Source: Gammaproteobacteria bacterium Ga0077554 (GTDB lineage Bacteria; Pseudomonadota; Gammaproteobacteria; Ga0077554; Ga007554). From it: a stretch of DNA of 60,211 nucleotides. The notes below the pieces were generated by a model that ran no database searches, was not told the origin of the DNA, and worked only from the letters and a program-made list of their open reading frames with translations. Shown here piece after piece: positions 17,674 through 27,531 of this stretch. The DNA lies in assembly GCA_001464585.1 (NCBI GenBank), contig LNFF01000017.1, positions 1 to 60,211 on the forward strand, read 5' to 3'. Each line of letters begins with the position of its first letter. Position 1 is the stretch's first letter. Position numbers and translations under genes: made by a program.

Positions 17674-18446
17674 GCGTATTATTCACTCGTACGCTTGAGA
17701 TAATATTATTTCCACCTGCCATCAATTTTATTATATTGGCAACCGGTTTTATTTTACTGTTAAGCAAATGGCGAAAAACCGCCGTAACCTTAATCGCACT
17801 TTCATTCAGCACATTTTATTTGATCAGCACGCCCTGGGTTGCGTACGCGCTCATGAATACCTTGCAGCAGCCCCATCCCGCATTAACCCCCGCCGACTTG
17901 CAGCGCAATAACGCTGCTGCCATCGTCATTCTCGGCGGCGGACGAAAATCCCGCGCACCCGAATATTCAGGCGCGGATACCGTGTCGAAATTCACGCTGG
18001 AGCGCATCCGCTATGGCGCTTATTTACACCGCCTAACCCGCTTGCCGGTGCTGGTCACCGGGGGCGCGCCATTAAGTGAAGCTATCCCCGAAGCGCATTT
18101 AATGAAAACCGCGCTGGAAAATGATTTTCATATACCCGTGCAATGGGTCGAAGATAAAAGCCATACCACCCGCGAAAACGCCATGTTTAGCCAGACGCTA
18201 TTAACTAAAGCCAATATTCAGCATATTTATCTCGTCACCCATGCCTGGCACATGCCGCGTTCCGTCGATGTTTTTAACAAGACCGGCCTTAAAATCACCG
18301 CCGCGCCCACCGCCTTCGCCACCCCTTCACCGCTGGAAAAAGGCGGGTATGGGTGGATCCCTACGGCACGCGCCCTGGATATATCCAATCTTGCTTTGCA
18401 TGAAATAGTGGGACGCGTATGGTACGGAGTTAAAACACGTTACTGA
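17670..18446 (+). CDS. YdcF/ElyC-family DUF218 membrane protein
   Basis: 258 residues. Two N-terminal membrane helices (about 8-30 and 37-58) precede a periplasmic DUF218 domain with AAIVILGGGRKSRAPEY, the LVTGGAP loop, EDKSHTTRENA and VTHAWHMPRS. In E. coli ElyC supports peptidoglycan assembly and SanA-like members affect envelope permeability; the biochemical activity is not settled. Translational coupling to cca is indicated by the ATGA overlap. Confidence 0.88.
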   Translation: MSVLFTRTLEIILFPPAINFIILATGFILLLSKWRKTAVTLIALSFSTFYLISTPWVAYALMNTLQQPHPALTPADLQRNNAAAIVILGGGRKSRAPEYSGADTVSKFTLERIRYGAYLHRLTRLPVLVTGGAPLSEAIPEAHLMKTALENDFHIPVQWVEDKSHTTRENAMFSQTLLTKANIQHIYLVTHAWHMPRSVDVFNKTGLKITAAPTAFATPSPLEKGGYGWIPTARALDISNLALHEIVGRVWYGVKTRY

Positions 18447-18563
18447 ATATTTCTCACGCGCATCGCCTCAGCCACCGTGTCTTGATTTAGCCTGCGTGGA
18501 ACCCCATTTATATTAAGCTTTAACGGCAATTGAACTACTGCGAATAGGTAAGGCTCTGAATAT

Positions 18564-19004
18564 ATGACAAACGAATCCCTGCATCTGGTGTGCCCTCATT
18601 GCGATGCCACCAATCGGTTGCTGCGTGCCCGTTTAGATGAAGGCGCAAAATGCGGTAAATGCAAGCGGCCTTTATTTACCGCACAAGCACTGGTTTTAAC
18701 GCACGCTAATTTTCACCAGCATATCGCCAGGAGTGACATACCGGTGGTGGTGGATTTCTGGGCGCCGTGGTGTGGCCCGTGCAAAATGATGGCGCCGATT
18801 TTTGAGCAGGCGGCGGCTCAACTGGAGCCGCAGGCGCGTCTGGCCAAGTTGAATACCGAGGCAGAGCAAGGGATTGCCAGTGAATTTGGAATTCGCAGCA
18901 TTCCTACCTTGATCATCTTCAGAAAAGGCCAGGAAATCGCCCGCCAGTCCGGGGCGATGGATTTAAGCGCTCTGGTACGCTGGGTGCGGAGTCATCTGGC
19001 TTAG
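18564..19004 (+). CDS. trxC: Thioredoxin 2 (TrxC)
   Basis: Cytosolic disulfide reductase, 146 residues. An N-terminal zinc ribbon (CPHC near residue 10, CGKC near residue 31) precedes a thioredoxin fold with the active site FWAPWCGPCKMM and the cis-proline motif SIPTLIIF. This two-part layout distinguishes TrxC from TrxA. In enterics trxC is oxidative-stress inducible; no OxyR site was recognised here. Confidence 0.95.
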   Translation: MTNESLHLVCPHCDATNRLLRARLDEGAKCGKCKRPLFTAQALVLTHANFHQHIARSDIPVVVDFWAPWCGPCKMMAPIFEQAAAQLEPQARLAKLNTEAEQGIASEFGIRSIPTLIIFRKGQEIARQSGAMDLSALVRWVRSHLA

Positions 19005-19225
19005 ATCATGCTGTTCCATCCGCGCTACAGAATATATGCAAAATATTGATTAATGTAATATTTTTAAAAAAAATCGCCGCCACTATTTCTGGCTATCACG
19101 GAAAGCATCATCTGGGACATTGATAAAGTGGTACAATTCAAGGTTGCTTGGGGCGCTGGAATAAAGCGCCTAATATCTTGATTGTTAGTGTGTTTGCTGA
19201 AGAGTTCCGGAGGTTTTTTGTAGCT

Positions 19226-19498
19226 ATGCCTATTTACGAGTATCAATGTGCGGCATGTGGACATGCGTTCGAAGCCATACAGAAAATGAGTGACGCCCCG
19301 TTGCTGGAGTGTCCTGTGTGCGCCAAGGCTCAATTGCAGAAACTGGTGTCTGCTGCCGGGTTTCGTTTAAAGGGTGGCGGCTGGTACGAAACCGATTTCA
19401 AGGGCGGCGCGAAGAAGGGCGAAAAGAAAGAAGAGAAAAAAGAGGCAGCGGTGACTCCTGCCGCCGCGCCGAGCACCAAAACCACGGCATCTGAATAG
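19226..19498 (+). CDS. FmdB-family zinc ribbon protein
   Basis: 90 residues starting MPIYEYQCAACGHAFE with a second pair ECPVC, giving one four-Cys zinc ribbon over the first 45 residues. The rest is a Lys/Glu-rich then Ala/Pro/Thr-rich tail, common in the family. The start ATG 19226 matches the family N-terminus; the longer ORF from 19148 is not supported. A GGAGG lies 12 nt upstream, a little far. FmdB genes often precede DUF502 and aspS, as here. Role unknown. Confidence 0.9.
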   Translation: MPIYEYQCAACGHAFEAIQKMSDAPLLECPVCAKAQLQKLVSAAGFRLKGGGWYETDFKGGAKKGEKKEEKKEAAVTPAAAPSTKTTASE

Positions 19499-19524
19499 GT
19501 GCGCCACGTGATTAAAGGTATGTT

Positions 19525-20169
19525 ATGCGCCGTTATTTAATTGCCGGGCTGTTGATCTGGTTGCCCTTGGGGGTGACTGTGATGGTGATCAAACTCCTGG
19601 TTGATATGATGGATCAAACCCTGCTGGTGTTGCCAGCGGCCTATCATCCTGATGTGGTGTTTGGTTTTCATATCCCCGGTTTGGGTGTGTTATTGTCAGT
19701 GACGGTAGTGTTGCTTACGGGCGTGGTGGTAGCCAATTTTTTTGGCCGGCGCCTGGTGGCGTTGTGGGAAAAAGCGCTGGCGCGTATTCCCCTGGTGCGC
19801 CCGATTTATTCCGCAGTCAAGCAGCTTACCGAAACGGTATTTACCTCTGGCGGGCAATCGTTTCGCAAAGTCTTGCTGATCGAATATCCGCGCAAGGGTA
19901 TATGGACGCTGGCATTTCAGACTGGCACCGTTGTGGGTGAAGCGCAGTCCAAAACTGGCGAAGAAGTGATTAATGTCTACGTGCCCACCACGCCCAACCC
20001 TACCTCAGGGTTTTTTCTCATGGTGTTGCGCCGTGAAGTGGTGGAGCTGGACATGAGTGTGGATGATGGATTGAAGATGATTATTTCGATGGGCGCGGTC
20101 GTGCCAAAATGGGATAAATCGGGTGTGGTCGAATCCAGTGCTGCCGTCATGCCAGAGCAGAAAATGTAG
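19525..20169 (+). CDS. DUF502 inner-membrane protein
   Basis: 214 residues with two hydrophobic segments (about 5-28 and 52-78) and a soluble C-terminal domain with the conserved RIPLVRPIYSAVKQL, VYVPTTPNPTSGFF and MGAVVPK motifs of DUF502. No biochemical function is established. It lies between FmdB and aspS, a conserved order in gamma- and betaproteobacteria. An R1 repeat separates it from aspS. Confidence 0.9.
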   Translation: MRRYLIAGLLIWLPLGVTVMVIKLLVDMMDQTLLVLPAAYHPDVVFGFHIPGLGVLLSVTVVLLTGVVVANFFGRRLVALWEKALARIPLVRPIYSAVKQLTETVFTSGGQSFRKVLLIEYPRKGIWTLAFQTGTVVGEAQSKTGEEVINVYVPTTPNPTSGFFLMVLRREVVELDMSVDDGLKMIISMGAVVPKWDKSGVVESSAAVMPEQKM

Positions 20170-20175
20170 ATGTGT

Positions 20176-20257
20176 GTCATTTCGAGCAAAGCGAGAAATC
20201 TTGAAAGATTTCTCACATTCGTTCTAGACAAGGATTTCTCCCTGCGGTCGAAATGAC
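20176..20257. repeat. R1 palindromic repeat between DUF502 and aspS
   Basis: Outer arms GTCATTTCGAGC and GGTCGAAATGAC, with internal pairing of GAAATCTTGAAAGATTTC. This subtype has TTTCGA in place of CCCGAA. It sits between codirectional genes of a conserved cluster. Confidence 0.8.
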
Positions 20258-20300
20258 AATACTCCAGGATTAAAATTACACAATCATCAGGAAAAGTATC

Positions 20301-22133
20301 ATGCGTAGCCATTATTGCGGGCAATTAAATGAGTCATTACTAGGCCAGCAAGTCGAATTATGCGGCTGGGTGCATCGCCGTCGTGATCATGGCGGCGTGA
20401 TTTTTCTTGACCTGCGCGACCGTGAAGGTCTGGTGCAGGTGGTGTTCGATCCGACCGTCAGGGATGACGGAAGTGCTGGAAATGCAGGAGCAACTTTCCA
20501 GCCCGTCATGGCCGAAACATTTAGCAGTGCCGAACGCGTGCGCGGTGAATATGTGTTGCAGGTTAAAGGCACGGTGCGCCGCCGTCCTGCGGGCACTGAA
20601 AATGCCAACATGCCCACCGGGCAGGTTGAAATTGTTGCGCAAGCGCTGGAGATTTTAAACCGCGCAGAGCCACCGCCATTTTCAGTGAGTGATGATGTGG
20701 AAGTCAGCGAAGAAGTGCGCTTGCGTTATCGCTACATAGACTTGCGTCGCCCGCAAATGTTGCAGCGCTTGCGTATGCGTGCCAAAGTTGCATCTAACAT
20801 GCGGCGTTTTCTTGATGATCAAGGTTTCATGGATGTTGAAACGCCGATTCTCACCAAGTCCACGCCAGAAGGTGCGCGCGACTATCTGGTGCCGAGCCGC
20901 ACCCATCCGGGCGAGTTTTTTGCGTTGCCGCAATCACCGCAGTTGTTTAAACAATTACTGATGATGGGCGGCCTGGATCGCTATTACCAGATTGTGCGTT
21001 GTTTCCGTGATGAAGATTTGCGCGCTGACCGCCAGCCGGAATTCACGCAACTGGATATCGAAACTTCGTTCATGAACGAAGATCAGATCATGGCGCTCAT
21101 GGAAACCATGTTACGCAAATTATTCAGTGAAGTGCTGGAAGTCGCTTTGCCCAATCCGATACCACGCATGACTTATGCCGAAGCGATGTCGAGATTTGGT
21201 GTCGACAAGCCCGATCTGCGCATTCCTTTGGAATTGGTGGATTTGGGCGATTTAATGAAAAATGTCGATTTCAAGGTGTTCTCGGGCGCGGCCAATGACC
21301 CGAAAAGCCGCGTCGCCGCCTTGCGCGTACCGAGCGGTGGCGCGCTGAGCCGCAAAGAAATTGATGATTACACCCAGTTCGTTGCGATTTACGGCGCCAA
21401 GGGGCTGGCCTATGTCAAAGTCAATGACCGTGCCGCAGGCCGCGAAGGTTTGCAGTCGCCGATTTTGAAATTCATGCCCGATGACGTGATCGCCGCGATG
21501 CTCGAACGCACCGGCGCACAGAATAATGACCTGATCTTTTTCGGCGCGGATAAAACCAATATCGTCAACGAAGCATTGGGTGCGCTACGTATCAAGGTCG
21601 GCCATGATCGCGGGCTGGTAGAGCACGGCTGGCGGCCGTTGTGGGTGGTTGATTTCCCCATGTTTGAGTGGGATGAAAAGGAAAAACGCTGGTCGGCCTT
21701 GCATCATCCGTTTACCGCCCCCACTGTAAATGATATTGAAAAGCTTGAGGCGGATCCGGGCGCGGCGTTGTCGCGTGCCTATGACATGGTGTTAAATGGC
21801 ACTGAAGCGGGTGGTGGTTCTATCCGTATCCACCGTTCCGAAATGCAGTCGGCGGTATTCCGTATTTTAGGCATTGGCGAAGAAGAGGCGCGCGACAAGT
21901 TTGGCTTCCTGCTGGATGCGTTGACCTACGGCTGCCCACCACACGGTGGTATCGCTTTTGGCCTGGATCGTTTGATCATGTTAATGAGCGGTGCGCAGTC
22001 GATACGTGACGTCATGGCCTTCCCCAAAACCCAAACCGCCGCGTGTCCGTTGACATCAGCGCCTTCACCGGTGGCAGATAAGCATCTGCGCGAGTTGGGT
22101 ATACGCTTGCGCACGGCGGCAGTGCCCAATTAA
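20301..22133 (+). CDS. aspS: Aspartyl-tRNA synthetase with an inserted repeat-encoded segment
   Basis: Class II synthetase charging tRNA-Asp, 610 residues (about 590 in E. coli). Seen: an N-terminal OB-fold anticodon-binding domain (1-110), motif 2 [18 protein letters not shown], the bacterial GAD insertion domain (about 290-420), and motif 3 [13 protein letters not shown]. Residues about 52-70 ([19 protein letters not shown]), between VVFDP and AETF in the OB fold, are encoded by a 48-bp two-hairpin element (20455-20502) and its flank; orthologues normally have only one or two residues there. As a single essential gene it must tolerate the insert. Confidence 0.96.
   Translation: MRSHYCGQLNESLLGQQVELCGWVHRRRDHGGVIFLDLRDREGLVQVVFDPTVRDDGSAGNAGATFQPVMAETFSSAERVRGEYVLQVKGTVRRRPAGTENANMPTGQVEIVAQALEILNRAEPPPFSVSDDVEVSEEVRLRYRYIDLRRPQMLQRLRMRAKVASNMRRFLDDQGFMDVETPILTKSTPEGARDYLVPSRTHPGEFFALPQSPQLFKQLLMMGGLDRYYQIVRCFRDEDLRADRQPEFTQLDIETSFMNEDQIMALMETMLRKLFSEVLEVALPNPIPRMTYAEAMSRFGVDKPDLRIPLELVDLGDLMKNVDFKVFSGAANDPKSRVAALRVPSGGALSRKEIDDYTQFVAIYGAKGLAYVKVNDRAAGREGLQSPILKFMPDDVIAAMLERTGAQNNDLIFFGADKTNIVNEALGALRIKVGHDRGLVEHGWRPLWVVDFPMFEWDEKEKRWSALHHPFTAPTVNDIEKLEADPGAALSRAYDMVLNGTEAGGGSIRIHRSEMQSAVFRILGIGEEEARDKFGFLLDALTYGCPPHGGIAFGLDRLIMLMSGAQSIRDVMAFPKTQTAACPLTSAPSPVADKHLRELGIRLRTAAVPN
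20455..20502 (+). repeat. Two-hairpin AAGTG element, B-type, inside aspS
   Basis: SL1 is CCGTCAGGGATGACGG (20455-20470), followed by AAGTG (20471-20475). SL2 has outer stem GCTGGAAA/TTTCCAGC and inner stem TGC-AGGA-GCA. CCGTCAT (20503-20509) can also pair with ATGACGG of SL1. Relative to the copy at 59245-59292, SL1 and SL2 stem bases change in pairs while linker and SL2 loop are identical. It is read in a different frame from the copies in the GT2 and flippase-like genes. Confidence 0.8.
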
Positions 22134-22152
22134 GGAGACGCTGATTTGATCT

Positions 22153-22234
22153 GTCATTTCGAGCGCAGCGAGAAATCCTTGTCTCGAACGAATGTGAGAG
22201 ATCTTCCGGGATTTCTCGCTGCGCTCGAAATGAC
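22153..22234. repeat. R1 palindromic repeat between aspS and nadA
   Basis: Arms GTCATTTCGAGCGCAGCG and CGCTGCGCTCGAAATGAC pair perfectly over 18 bp, with internal pairing around GAAATCC / GGGATTTC. It is 20 bp after the aspS stop and could terminate that transcript, although no T-run follows. Confidence 0.85.
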
Positions 22235-22277
22235 ACGCTTCAGGGGCTCCTGAAATATACAAAGCGAGGTAAAGTTT

Positions 22278-23381
22278 ATGGCCGCCACAGCACTTGCAAT
22301 TCAACAGTTCGCCACGCTTTCCGAAGAGGAATGTGACGTACGCATTCGCGCCGCAAAAGCGATGTTGGGCGAGCGGCTGGTGATCCTTGGGCATCATTAT
22401 CAACGCGAAGAAGTGCATCGTCACGCGGATTATACCGGCGATTCCTTAAAGCTATCGCGCCTCGCCGCCAACTCCAATGCCGAATTCATTGTGTTTTGCG
22501 GCGTGCATTTCATGGCAGAGGTGGCGGATATTTTATCGCGCCCCGATCAGATTTCCATTCTGCCTGATCTGGCGGCCGGATGTTCCATGGCGGACATGGC
22601 GAACCTTGCCAAGGTCGAGCGCGCCTGGCGTGAATTGGCCGAGGTTATCAGCCCTGACGAACAGATTACACCCGTTACCTATATTAATTCCGCCGCTGAT
22701 TTAAAGGCATTTTGTGGGCGTCATGGCGGCATTGTCTGCACCTCAACCAATGCTCGCCATGTGCTGGAATGGTCTTTTGCGCGGCGTGAAAAAGTATTGT
22801 TCTTCCCCGACCAGCATCTCGGCCGCAACACCGCCTACCGCATGGGCATTCCGCTGGATGACATGGTGGTGTGGGATTTCAATAAACCGCTGGGCGGACT
22901 GATGCCAGATCAGATTCGCAATGCCAAAATGATTTTATGGAAAGGCTTTTGCTCCGTGCATCAAATGTTCAAGCCGCAGCATATAGATCAATTCCGCGCG
23001 CGTTATCCTGACGAGATCGTAAAGGTTATCTCCCATCCTGAGTGTTCCTTCGAGGTGTGTGAGAAATCTGATTACGTGGGTTCCACAGAATACATCATCA
23101 CTACCGTTACCGAATCCGCGCCCGGTACGCGCTGGCTGGTGGGCACAGAATTGAATCTGGTGCAGCGTTTGCACGAACGTAACAAGCATCAGGGTAAGTC
23201 CGTACACTTCATGTCACCCACCGTGTGCATGTGTTCCACCATGTTTCGTGTTGACCCGCAACATCTGGTGTGGACGCTGGAAAATCTGGTGGATGGCCAT
23301 GTCGTAAACCGCATCCGCGTTCCGCAACAGGAAGCAGATGAAGCACGCCTTGCATTGCAGCGCATGTTTGAGGTTTTGTAA
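22278..23381 (+). CDS. nadA: Quinolinate synthase
   Basis: [4Fe-4S] enzyme condensing iminoaspartate, the NadB product, with dihydroxyacetone phosphate to quinolinate for NAD synthesis. 367 residues with the three NadA repeats. Cysteines lie in [20 protein letters not shown] and the C-terminal [22 protein letters not shown] is also conserved. The initial [11 protein letters not shown] supplies active-site His and Tyr. nadB is about 2.3 kb downstream on the opposite strand, so the two de novo NAD steps are close but not cotranscribed. Confidence 0.96.
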   Translation: MAATALAIQQFATLSEEECDVRIRAAKAMLGERLVILGHHYQREEVHRHADYTGDSLKLSRLAANSNAEFIVFCGVHFMAEVADILSRPDQISILPDLAAGCSMADMANLAKVERAWRELAEVISPDEQITPVTYINSAADLKAFCGRHGGIVCTSTNARHVLEWSFARREKVLFFPDQHLGRNTAYRMGIPLDDMVVWDFNKPLGGLMPDQIRNAKMILWKGFCSVHQMFKPQHIDQFRARYPDEIVKVISHPECSFEVCEKSDYVGSTEYIITTVTESAPGTRWLVGTELNLVQRLHERNKHQGKSVHFMSPTVCMCSTMFRVDPQHLVWTLENLVDGHVVNRIRVPQQEADEARLALQRMFEVL

Positions 23382-23395
23382 ACGACATAGGCGCA

Positions 23396-23941
23396 ATGAC
23401 ACTCCGCATTCTCGGTATAGATCCTGGTTCCCGTATCACGGGTTTTGGCATCATTGATGTGCAAGGTAGCCGGATCCGGTATGTCACCAGTGGGTGTGTG
23501 CGCATGCAAAATAATGACGCGCTGCCGGAGCGTCTTAAAACCATTTATGAAGGTATACGTGACATTATTGATCTGCATAAACCTCAAGTAATGGCAATCG
23601 AGCAGGTGTTCATGAAGATCAATGTTAATTCTGCGCTTAAGCTCGGGCAGGCGCGGGGCGCGGCAATTTGTGCGGGCGTGATGCAAGCGCTGCCTGTTTA
23701 TGAATATTCGCCGACGCAAATCAAGCAGGCCATTGTCGGCAAAGGCAACGCCGCCAAAGCGCAAGTACAGCACATGGTGGTGGCGTTGCTTAAGTTAAAA
23801 GGCGTGCCACAAGCGGATGCTGCCGACGCGCTGGCGTGCGCCTTATGCCATAGCCACACGCATCAAACCTTGCGGCAGATCAGCAGATCCACGCAGGCTG
23901 CAAGTCCATTGCAAGGTATGCGCAGGGGGAGATTACGATGA
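23396..23941 (+). CDS. ruvC: Holliday junction resolvase RuvC
   Basis: Dimeric Mg-dependent endonuclease that cuts Holliday junctions. 181 residues. The RNase H-like acidic residues are in [19 protein letters not shown] and the C-terminal [15 protein letters not shown]. It starts at ATG 23396, 14 bp after nadA. It overlaps ruvA by 4 bp (ATGA). The yebC gene that usually precedes ruvC is absent; nadA is in its place. Confidence 0.96.
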   Translation: MTLRILGIDPGSRITGFGIIDVQGSRIRYVTSGCVRMQNNDALPERLKTIYEGIRDIIDLHKPQVMAIEQVFMKINVNSALKLGQARGAAICAGVMQALPVYEYSPTQIKQAIVGKGNAAKAQVQHMVVALLKLKGVPQADAADALACALCHSHTHQTLRQISRSTQAASPLQGMRRGRLR

Positions 23942-24549
23942 TCGGACGTTTGCGCGGCATGCTGGTCTGGAAGCAGGCGCCGCATTTGCTGCTTGATGTG
24001 CAAGGCGTGGGGTATGAAATTGAAGCACCCATGACCACGTTTTACGAATTGCCGCCCGTGGGCAGTGAGATTACCTTGCATACACATTTGGCCGTGCGTG
24101 AAGACGCGCATCTGTTGTTTGGTTTTGCCACTGAACGTGAGCGTGTTTTGTTTCGGCAATTACTCAAGGTGAATGGCATCGGCGCTAAAATGGCATTAAC
24201 TATTTTGTCAGGCATCGCCGCAGATGCATTTGCGCGTTGCGTGCGCGATAACGATATTGCCACCTTGACGCGCTTGCCCGGCGTAGGAAAAAAGACCGCT
24301 GAACGGCTGATTATAGAAATGCGTGACAAAGTGTTGGGCGCAGGGTCGGCCACAGAAATAATAGATGTTGCTAAGGTTGGGGTAGTTACCGATGCGCCGG
24401 AAAATGATGCAACCAGTGCGCTGGTCTCACTCGGTTACAAACCTGCCGAAGCCAGCCGCATGATACAGGGCATTAATGCAGCCGGACTGACGAGCGAAGA
24501 AATTATACGGCGCGCCTTGCAGGCCGCAGCAACACAGCATAAGCGATAG
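23938..24549 (+). CDS. ruvA: Holliday junction DNA helicase subunit RuvA
   Basis: Tetrameric junction-binding protein that loads RuvB. 203 residues with the OB-fold N-terminus [20 protein letters not shown], two HhH motifs ([15 protein letters not shown] and [16 protein letters not shown]) and the C-terminal RuvB-interacting domain ([16 protein letters not shown]). Its usual partner ruvB does not follow; a nitroreductase does. ruvB must lie elsewhere if the system is complete. Confidence 0.96.
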   Translation: MIGRLRGMLVWKQAPHLLLDVQGVGYEIEAPMTTFYELPPVGSEITLHTHLAVREDAHLLFGFATERERVLFRQLLKVNGIGAKMALTILSGIAADAFARCVRDNDIATLTRLPGVGKKTAERLIIEMRDKVLGAGSATEIIDVAKVGVVTDAPENDATSALVSLGYKPAEASRMIQGINAAGLTSEEIIRRALQAAATQHKR

Positions 24550-24566
24550 AGAGTAGGGCACGGTTG

Positions 24567-25169
24567 ATGGAAGTAAAACAGGCTATAGAAGCGCGTCGCT
24601 CGGCGAAAATGTATGATGCTAATCACCGCATCAGCGAAGATGAAATACGGCATCTGCTGGAATATACCCTGCTGTCACCCACCGCATTTAATATTCAGCA
24701 CTGGCGGTTTGTGGCGGTGCGGGATGCGGCGATGCGTGCGGAAATCCGCAAGCTGTCGTGGAACCAGGCGCAAGTCACGGACGCTTCGCTGTTGCTGGTG
24801 CTGTGCATGGACTTAAAGGCGTGGGATAAAAACCCGCAGCGTTATTGGCGTAACGCACCGCAACACGTGCAGGATCACATGGCCACGGGCATCCGCGACT
24901 ATTACACGGGCAACGAACAGGCGCAGCGCGACGAAGGCATGCGCTCGTGTTCACTCGCGGCAATGAATCTCATGCTGCTCGCCAAAGACATGGGATATGA
25001 CTCTTGCCCGATGGATGGCTTTGATTTTGAGGGAGTTGCCAAGCTCATACGCCTGCCTGCCGATCATGCGATTTGCATGATGATTACCGTAGGTAAAAGG
25101 GTGCATGAACCGCGTCCACGCGGTGGGCAATTGACGCTCGACGAGGTGTTTTTTACTGACCATTTTTAG
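24567..25169 (+). CDS. Nitroreductase-family FMN oxidoreductase
   Basis: 200 residues. The N-terminus AIEARRSAKMYD with LLEYTLLSPTAFNIQHWRF is the FMN-binding signature of the NfsB/NfnB-like fold, and the C-terminal DFEGVAKLIRLPADHAICMMITVGK is also typical. Family members are dimeric NAD(P)H-dependent flavoproteins reducing quinones, nitro groups or other electrophiles. ATG 24567 is preferred over the adjacent TTG. It lies 17 bp after ruvA in the position of ruvB. Natural substrate unknown. Confidence 0.9.
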   Translation: MEVKQAIEARRSAKMYDANHRISEDEIRHLLEYTLLSPTAFNIQHWRFVAVRDAAMRAEIRKLSWNQAQVTDASLLLVLCMDLKAWDKNPQRYWRNAPQHVQDHMATGIRDYYTGNEQAQRDEGMRSCSLAAMNLMLLAKDMGYDSCPMDGFDFEGVAKLIRLPADHAICMMITVGKRVHEPRPRGGQLTLDEVFFTDHF

Positions 25170-25244
25170 TGCAGGCTGATGGTTGAAGTTCTTGAAAATA
25201 AGGTATAGGCTAATTGCTTACCTTTACCCATAAGGATCACCGCC

Positions 25245-25526
25245 ATGAAAAAATTGATTACTGCTACTGCGTTGTCCCTAATTGTTGCCTTTGCCGCCAG
25301 TCCCGCCTGGTCATGCAGCATGGCTGGCTCGAATACCCATATCGGCGTGGTGACGGATGTTAATGCCAGCGCCAATACCTTTACCATGATTGACGCTGAA
25401 ACCCAACACCCGATCACTTTTGTAACCACCCCTGATCTGCTGAAAGGCATTAGCAAGAATCAGCAGGTCACCGTTACTTTCCAGAAGACCGGCAAGAATC
25501 TTACCGCTAAAACTATCCAGTTGTAA
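25245..25526 (+). CDS. Small exported protein with beta-barrel-like core, unknown function
   Basis: 93 residues. Signal peptide MKKLITATALSLIVAFAASPAWS is cleaved after AWS, leaving about 70 residues that start CSMAGSNTH. The repeating beta pattern (GVVTDVNASANTFTMIDAETQHPITFVT ... QQVTVTFQKTGKNLTAKTIQL) resembles small OB-like periplasmic domains such as CusF or DUF5666, but metal-binding residues are few (Cys24, Met26, His32). AAGGATCACC precedes the ATG. It is a single gene, convergent with nadB. A periplasmic metal or ligand binder is possible but unproven. Confidence 0.75.
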   Translation: MKKLITATALSLIVAFAASPAWSCSMAGSNTHIGVVTDVNASANTFTMIDAETQHPITFVTTPDLLKGISKNQQVTVTFQKTGKNLTAKTIQL

Positions 25527-25548
25527 CTGCGTTTATTGCCATTCCCCT

Positions 25549-25605
25549 GTCATCCCGAACGAATGTGAGGGATCTTCAAGGATTCTTCGCGGCGCTCGGA
25601 ATGAC
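25549..25605. repeat. R1 palindromic repeat, short form
   Basis: Arms GTCATCCCGAACG and GCTCGGAATGAC around a 30-bp centre. It is followed at 25611-25645 by a degraded copy of the CCCCGCAGCTTGCTGCGGGG plus T-run unit seen after the copies at 30003 and 53771. It lies between convergent genes. Confidence 0.75.
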
Positions 25606-25639
25606 AGGGAAATACCCCCGCAATTTGCTGCTGGGATTG

Positions 25640-27340
25640 TTATTTTTCGCCAGTATAATTTGGCGGGATCAACTCCGTATTTGCCGGTGACCTGCTGTTA
25701 TCAGGCGCCGGATAATCCAGCGTGTAATGCAGGCCGCGACTTTCTTTGCGCAGCATGGCGGAGCGTATGATGAGATCCGCCACCAGTGCGAGATTACGCA
25801 ACTCAATCAAATCATTAGTGACGCGGAAATAGCCGTAGTATTCATTGATTTCCCGCAGCAATAAGTCAACGCGGCTTTTGGCGCGCTCCAGGCGTTTATC
25901 GGTGCGCACAATACCCACGTAATCCCACATGAAACGGCGCACTTCATCCCAGTTGTGTGCGACTACCACATCTTCGTCGGAGTCTGTAACGCGGCTTTCA
26001 TCCCATGCCGGAAGGGGTGACGGTGCGGGTGTGTGTGCCAACCGTTGTTGGATATGCTCGCTGGCGGTTTTGCCGAACACCAGGCATTCCAGCAGCGAAT
26101 TGCTGGCCATGCGGTTGGCGCCGTGCAGGCCGGTGAAAGCGGTTTCGCCAATCGCGTACAGGCCATCAATATCGGTGCGGCCGTGCATATCTGTCATAAT
26201 GCCGCCGCAGGTGTAGTGCGCGGCGGGCACAACAGGAATCGGTTCTTTGGTCATGTCATAGCCCAGCTCCAGGCAGCGTGCCTGGATGTTGGGAAAATGC
26301 TGTTTAATAAAATCCGCAGATTTATGGCTGATGTCCAGCAGCACGTAATCACTGCCAGTACGTTTCATTTCATGGTCAATGGCGCGCGCCACGATGTCGC
26401 GTGGCGCGAGTTCGCCGCGCGCATCGAACTTGTGCATGAAGGGACTGCCATCCGGCAGCAGCAGTTTGCCACCCTCACCGCGCACCGCTTCGGTGACCAG
26501 GAATGATTTCGCCTTGGGGTGGTATAGACATGTGGGGTGAAATTGCACAAACTCCATGTTCGCCACCCGGCACCCGGCGCGCCACGCCATGGCGATGCCA
26601 TCGCCAGTGGCGACATCGGGATTGCTGGTGTAGAGATATACTTTGCCCGCACCGCCAGTCGCCAGCACCACAAAGCGGGCGCTGAACGCCTGCACGCGGT
26701 GGGTTTGGCGATTAAACGCGTACACGCCCATGCACCTGTCGCCCGTATATTTATCAGGGGCAAGACCGAGCTTGCGGCCAGTGATCAGGTCAATAGCGAT
26801 GTGATGTTCGAACAGGCTGATGTTGGTATGTTGCCGCGCCTGTTGTTCGAGCGTCGTTTCCACGGCGCGACCGGTGGCGTCTGCGGCATGGATGACGCGG
26901 CGATGGCTGTGTCCACCTTCGCGGGTCAGGTGATAGCCTGTGTGGCCGCCAGTGGTGGCTTGACGGGTAAAGGGCACGCCACAATCAATCAGCCATTGCA
27001 CGGCTTCGCGGCCATGTTCGACGACAAAGCGCACCACGTCCTCATCACACAGGCCCGCGCCTGCATCAAGAGTGTCGGCAATATGCGATTGAATGGAGTC
27101 GCGCTTATCCAGCACCGCTGAAATGCCGCCCTGGGCATACAGCGTGGCGCCCTCGGTGAGTGGACCTTTGGTCATCAGGCAAATGCGCGCTTGCGGCGCC
27201 AGATGCAGGGCCAGGCTCAACCCTGCCGCACCACCGCCAATAACAATCACATCAAAAGATGTGTCGGGGGTCGACTGATTTTCGGGGCTTAACATAAATC
27301 GGGACATAATCGGGTTGGCAAGTTCATGATTTAGGGGCAT
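25640..27340 (-). CDS. nadB: L-aspartate oxidase
   Basis: FAD enzyme oxidising L-aspartate to iminoaspartate, the first step of de novo NAD synthesis. 566 residues. The FAD Rossmann motif [17 protein letters not shown] is near residue 30. Substrate-pocket motifs include [28 protein letters not shown], and [26 protein letters not shown] with the active-site His and Arg, plus the C-terminal helical domain. Starts at 27340, 27307 or 27295 are all possible; none has a good ribosome site. It diverges from rpoE, as nadB does in E. coli. Confidence 0.96.
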   Translation of the reverse strand: MPLNHELANPIMSRFMLSPENQSTPDTSFDVIVIGGGAAGLSLALHLAPQARICLMTKGPLTEGATLYAQGGISAVLDKRDSIQSHIADTLDAGAGLCDEDVVRFVVEHGREAVQWLIDCGVPFTRQATTGGHTGYHLTREGGHSHRRVIHAADATGRAVETTLEQQARQHTNISLFEHHIAIDLITGRKLGLAPDKYTGDRCMGVYAFNRQTHRVQAFSARFVVLATGGAGKVYLYTSNPDVATGDGIAMAWRAGCRVANMEFVQFHPTCLYHPKAKSFLVTEAVRGEGGKLLLPDGSPFMHKFDARGELAPRDIVARAIDHEMKRTGSDYVLLDISHKSADFIKQHFPNIQARCLELGYDMTKEPIPVVPAAHYTCGGIMTDMHGRTDIDGLYAIGETAFTGLHGANRMASNSLLECLVFGKTASEHIQQRLAHTPAPSPLPAWDESRVTDSDEDVVVAHNWDEVRRFMWDYVGIVRTDKRLERAKSRVDLLLREINEYYGYFRVTNDLIELRNLALVADLIIRSAMLRKESRGLHYTLDYPAPDNSRSPANTELIPPNYTGEK

Positions 27341-27457
27341 AATCCGTGGTGTGTAGGCACATGCAATGGTCTGTGCGGGTGTTTAAAGGCGCCCTGATCC
27401 TGAATTTATGAAAGATTTGGGGTATATGCAAGAATATAATATTTCACGCGTTTGAGC

Positions 27458-27484
27458 GAACTCCATAACATCTGCGCTGTCTAC
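27458..27484 (+). promoter_or_regulatory. Candidate sigma-E (AlgU) promoter of rpoE
   Basis: GAACTC (27458-27463), exactly 16 bp, then TCTAC (27480-27484), close to the sigma-E/AlgU consensus GAACTT-N16-TCTRA. It ends 47 bp before the rpoE start. Autoregulation is the rule for this sigma factor family. Confidence 0.65.
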
Positions 27485-27531
27485 GGATATAAGCGGGGGG
27501 AGTTTACTCCCGCAAAAGGGGATAAGCCCGA

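Noticed and set aside
26033-27121. Two forward ORFs opposite nadB
   Set aside because: Antisense shadows of nadB without independent signals.
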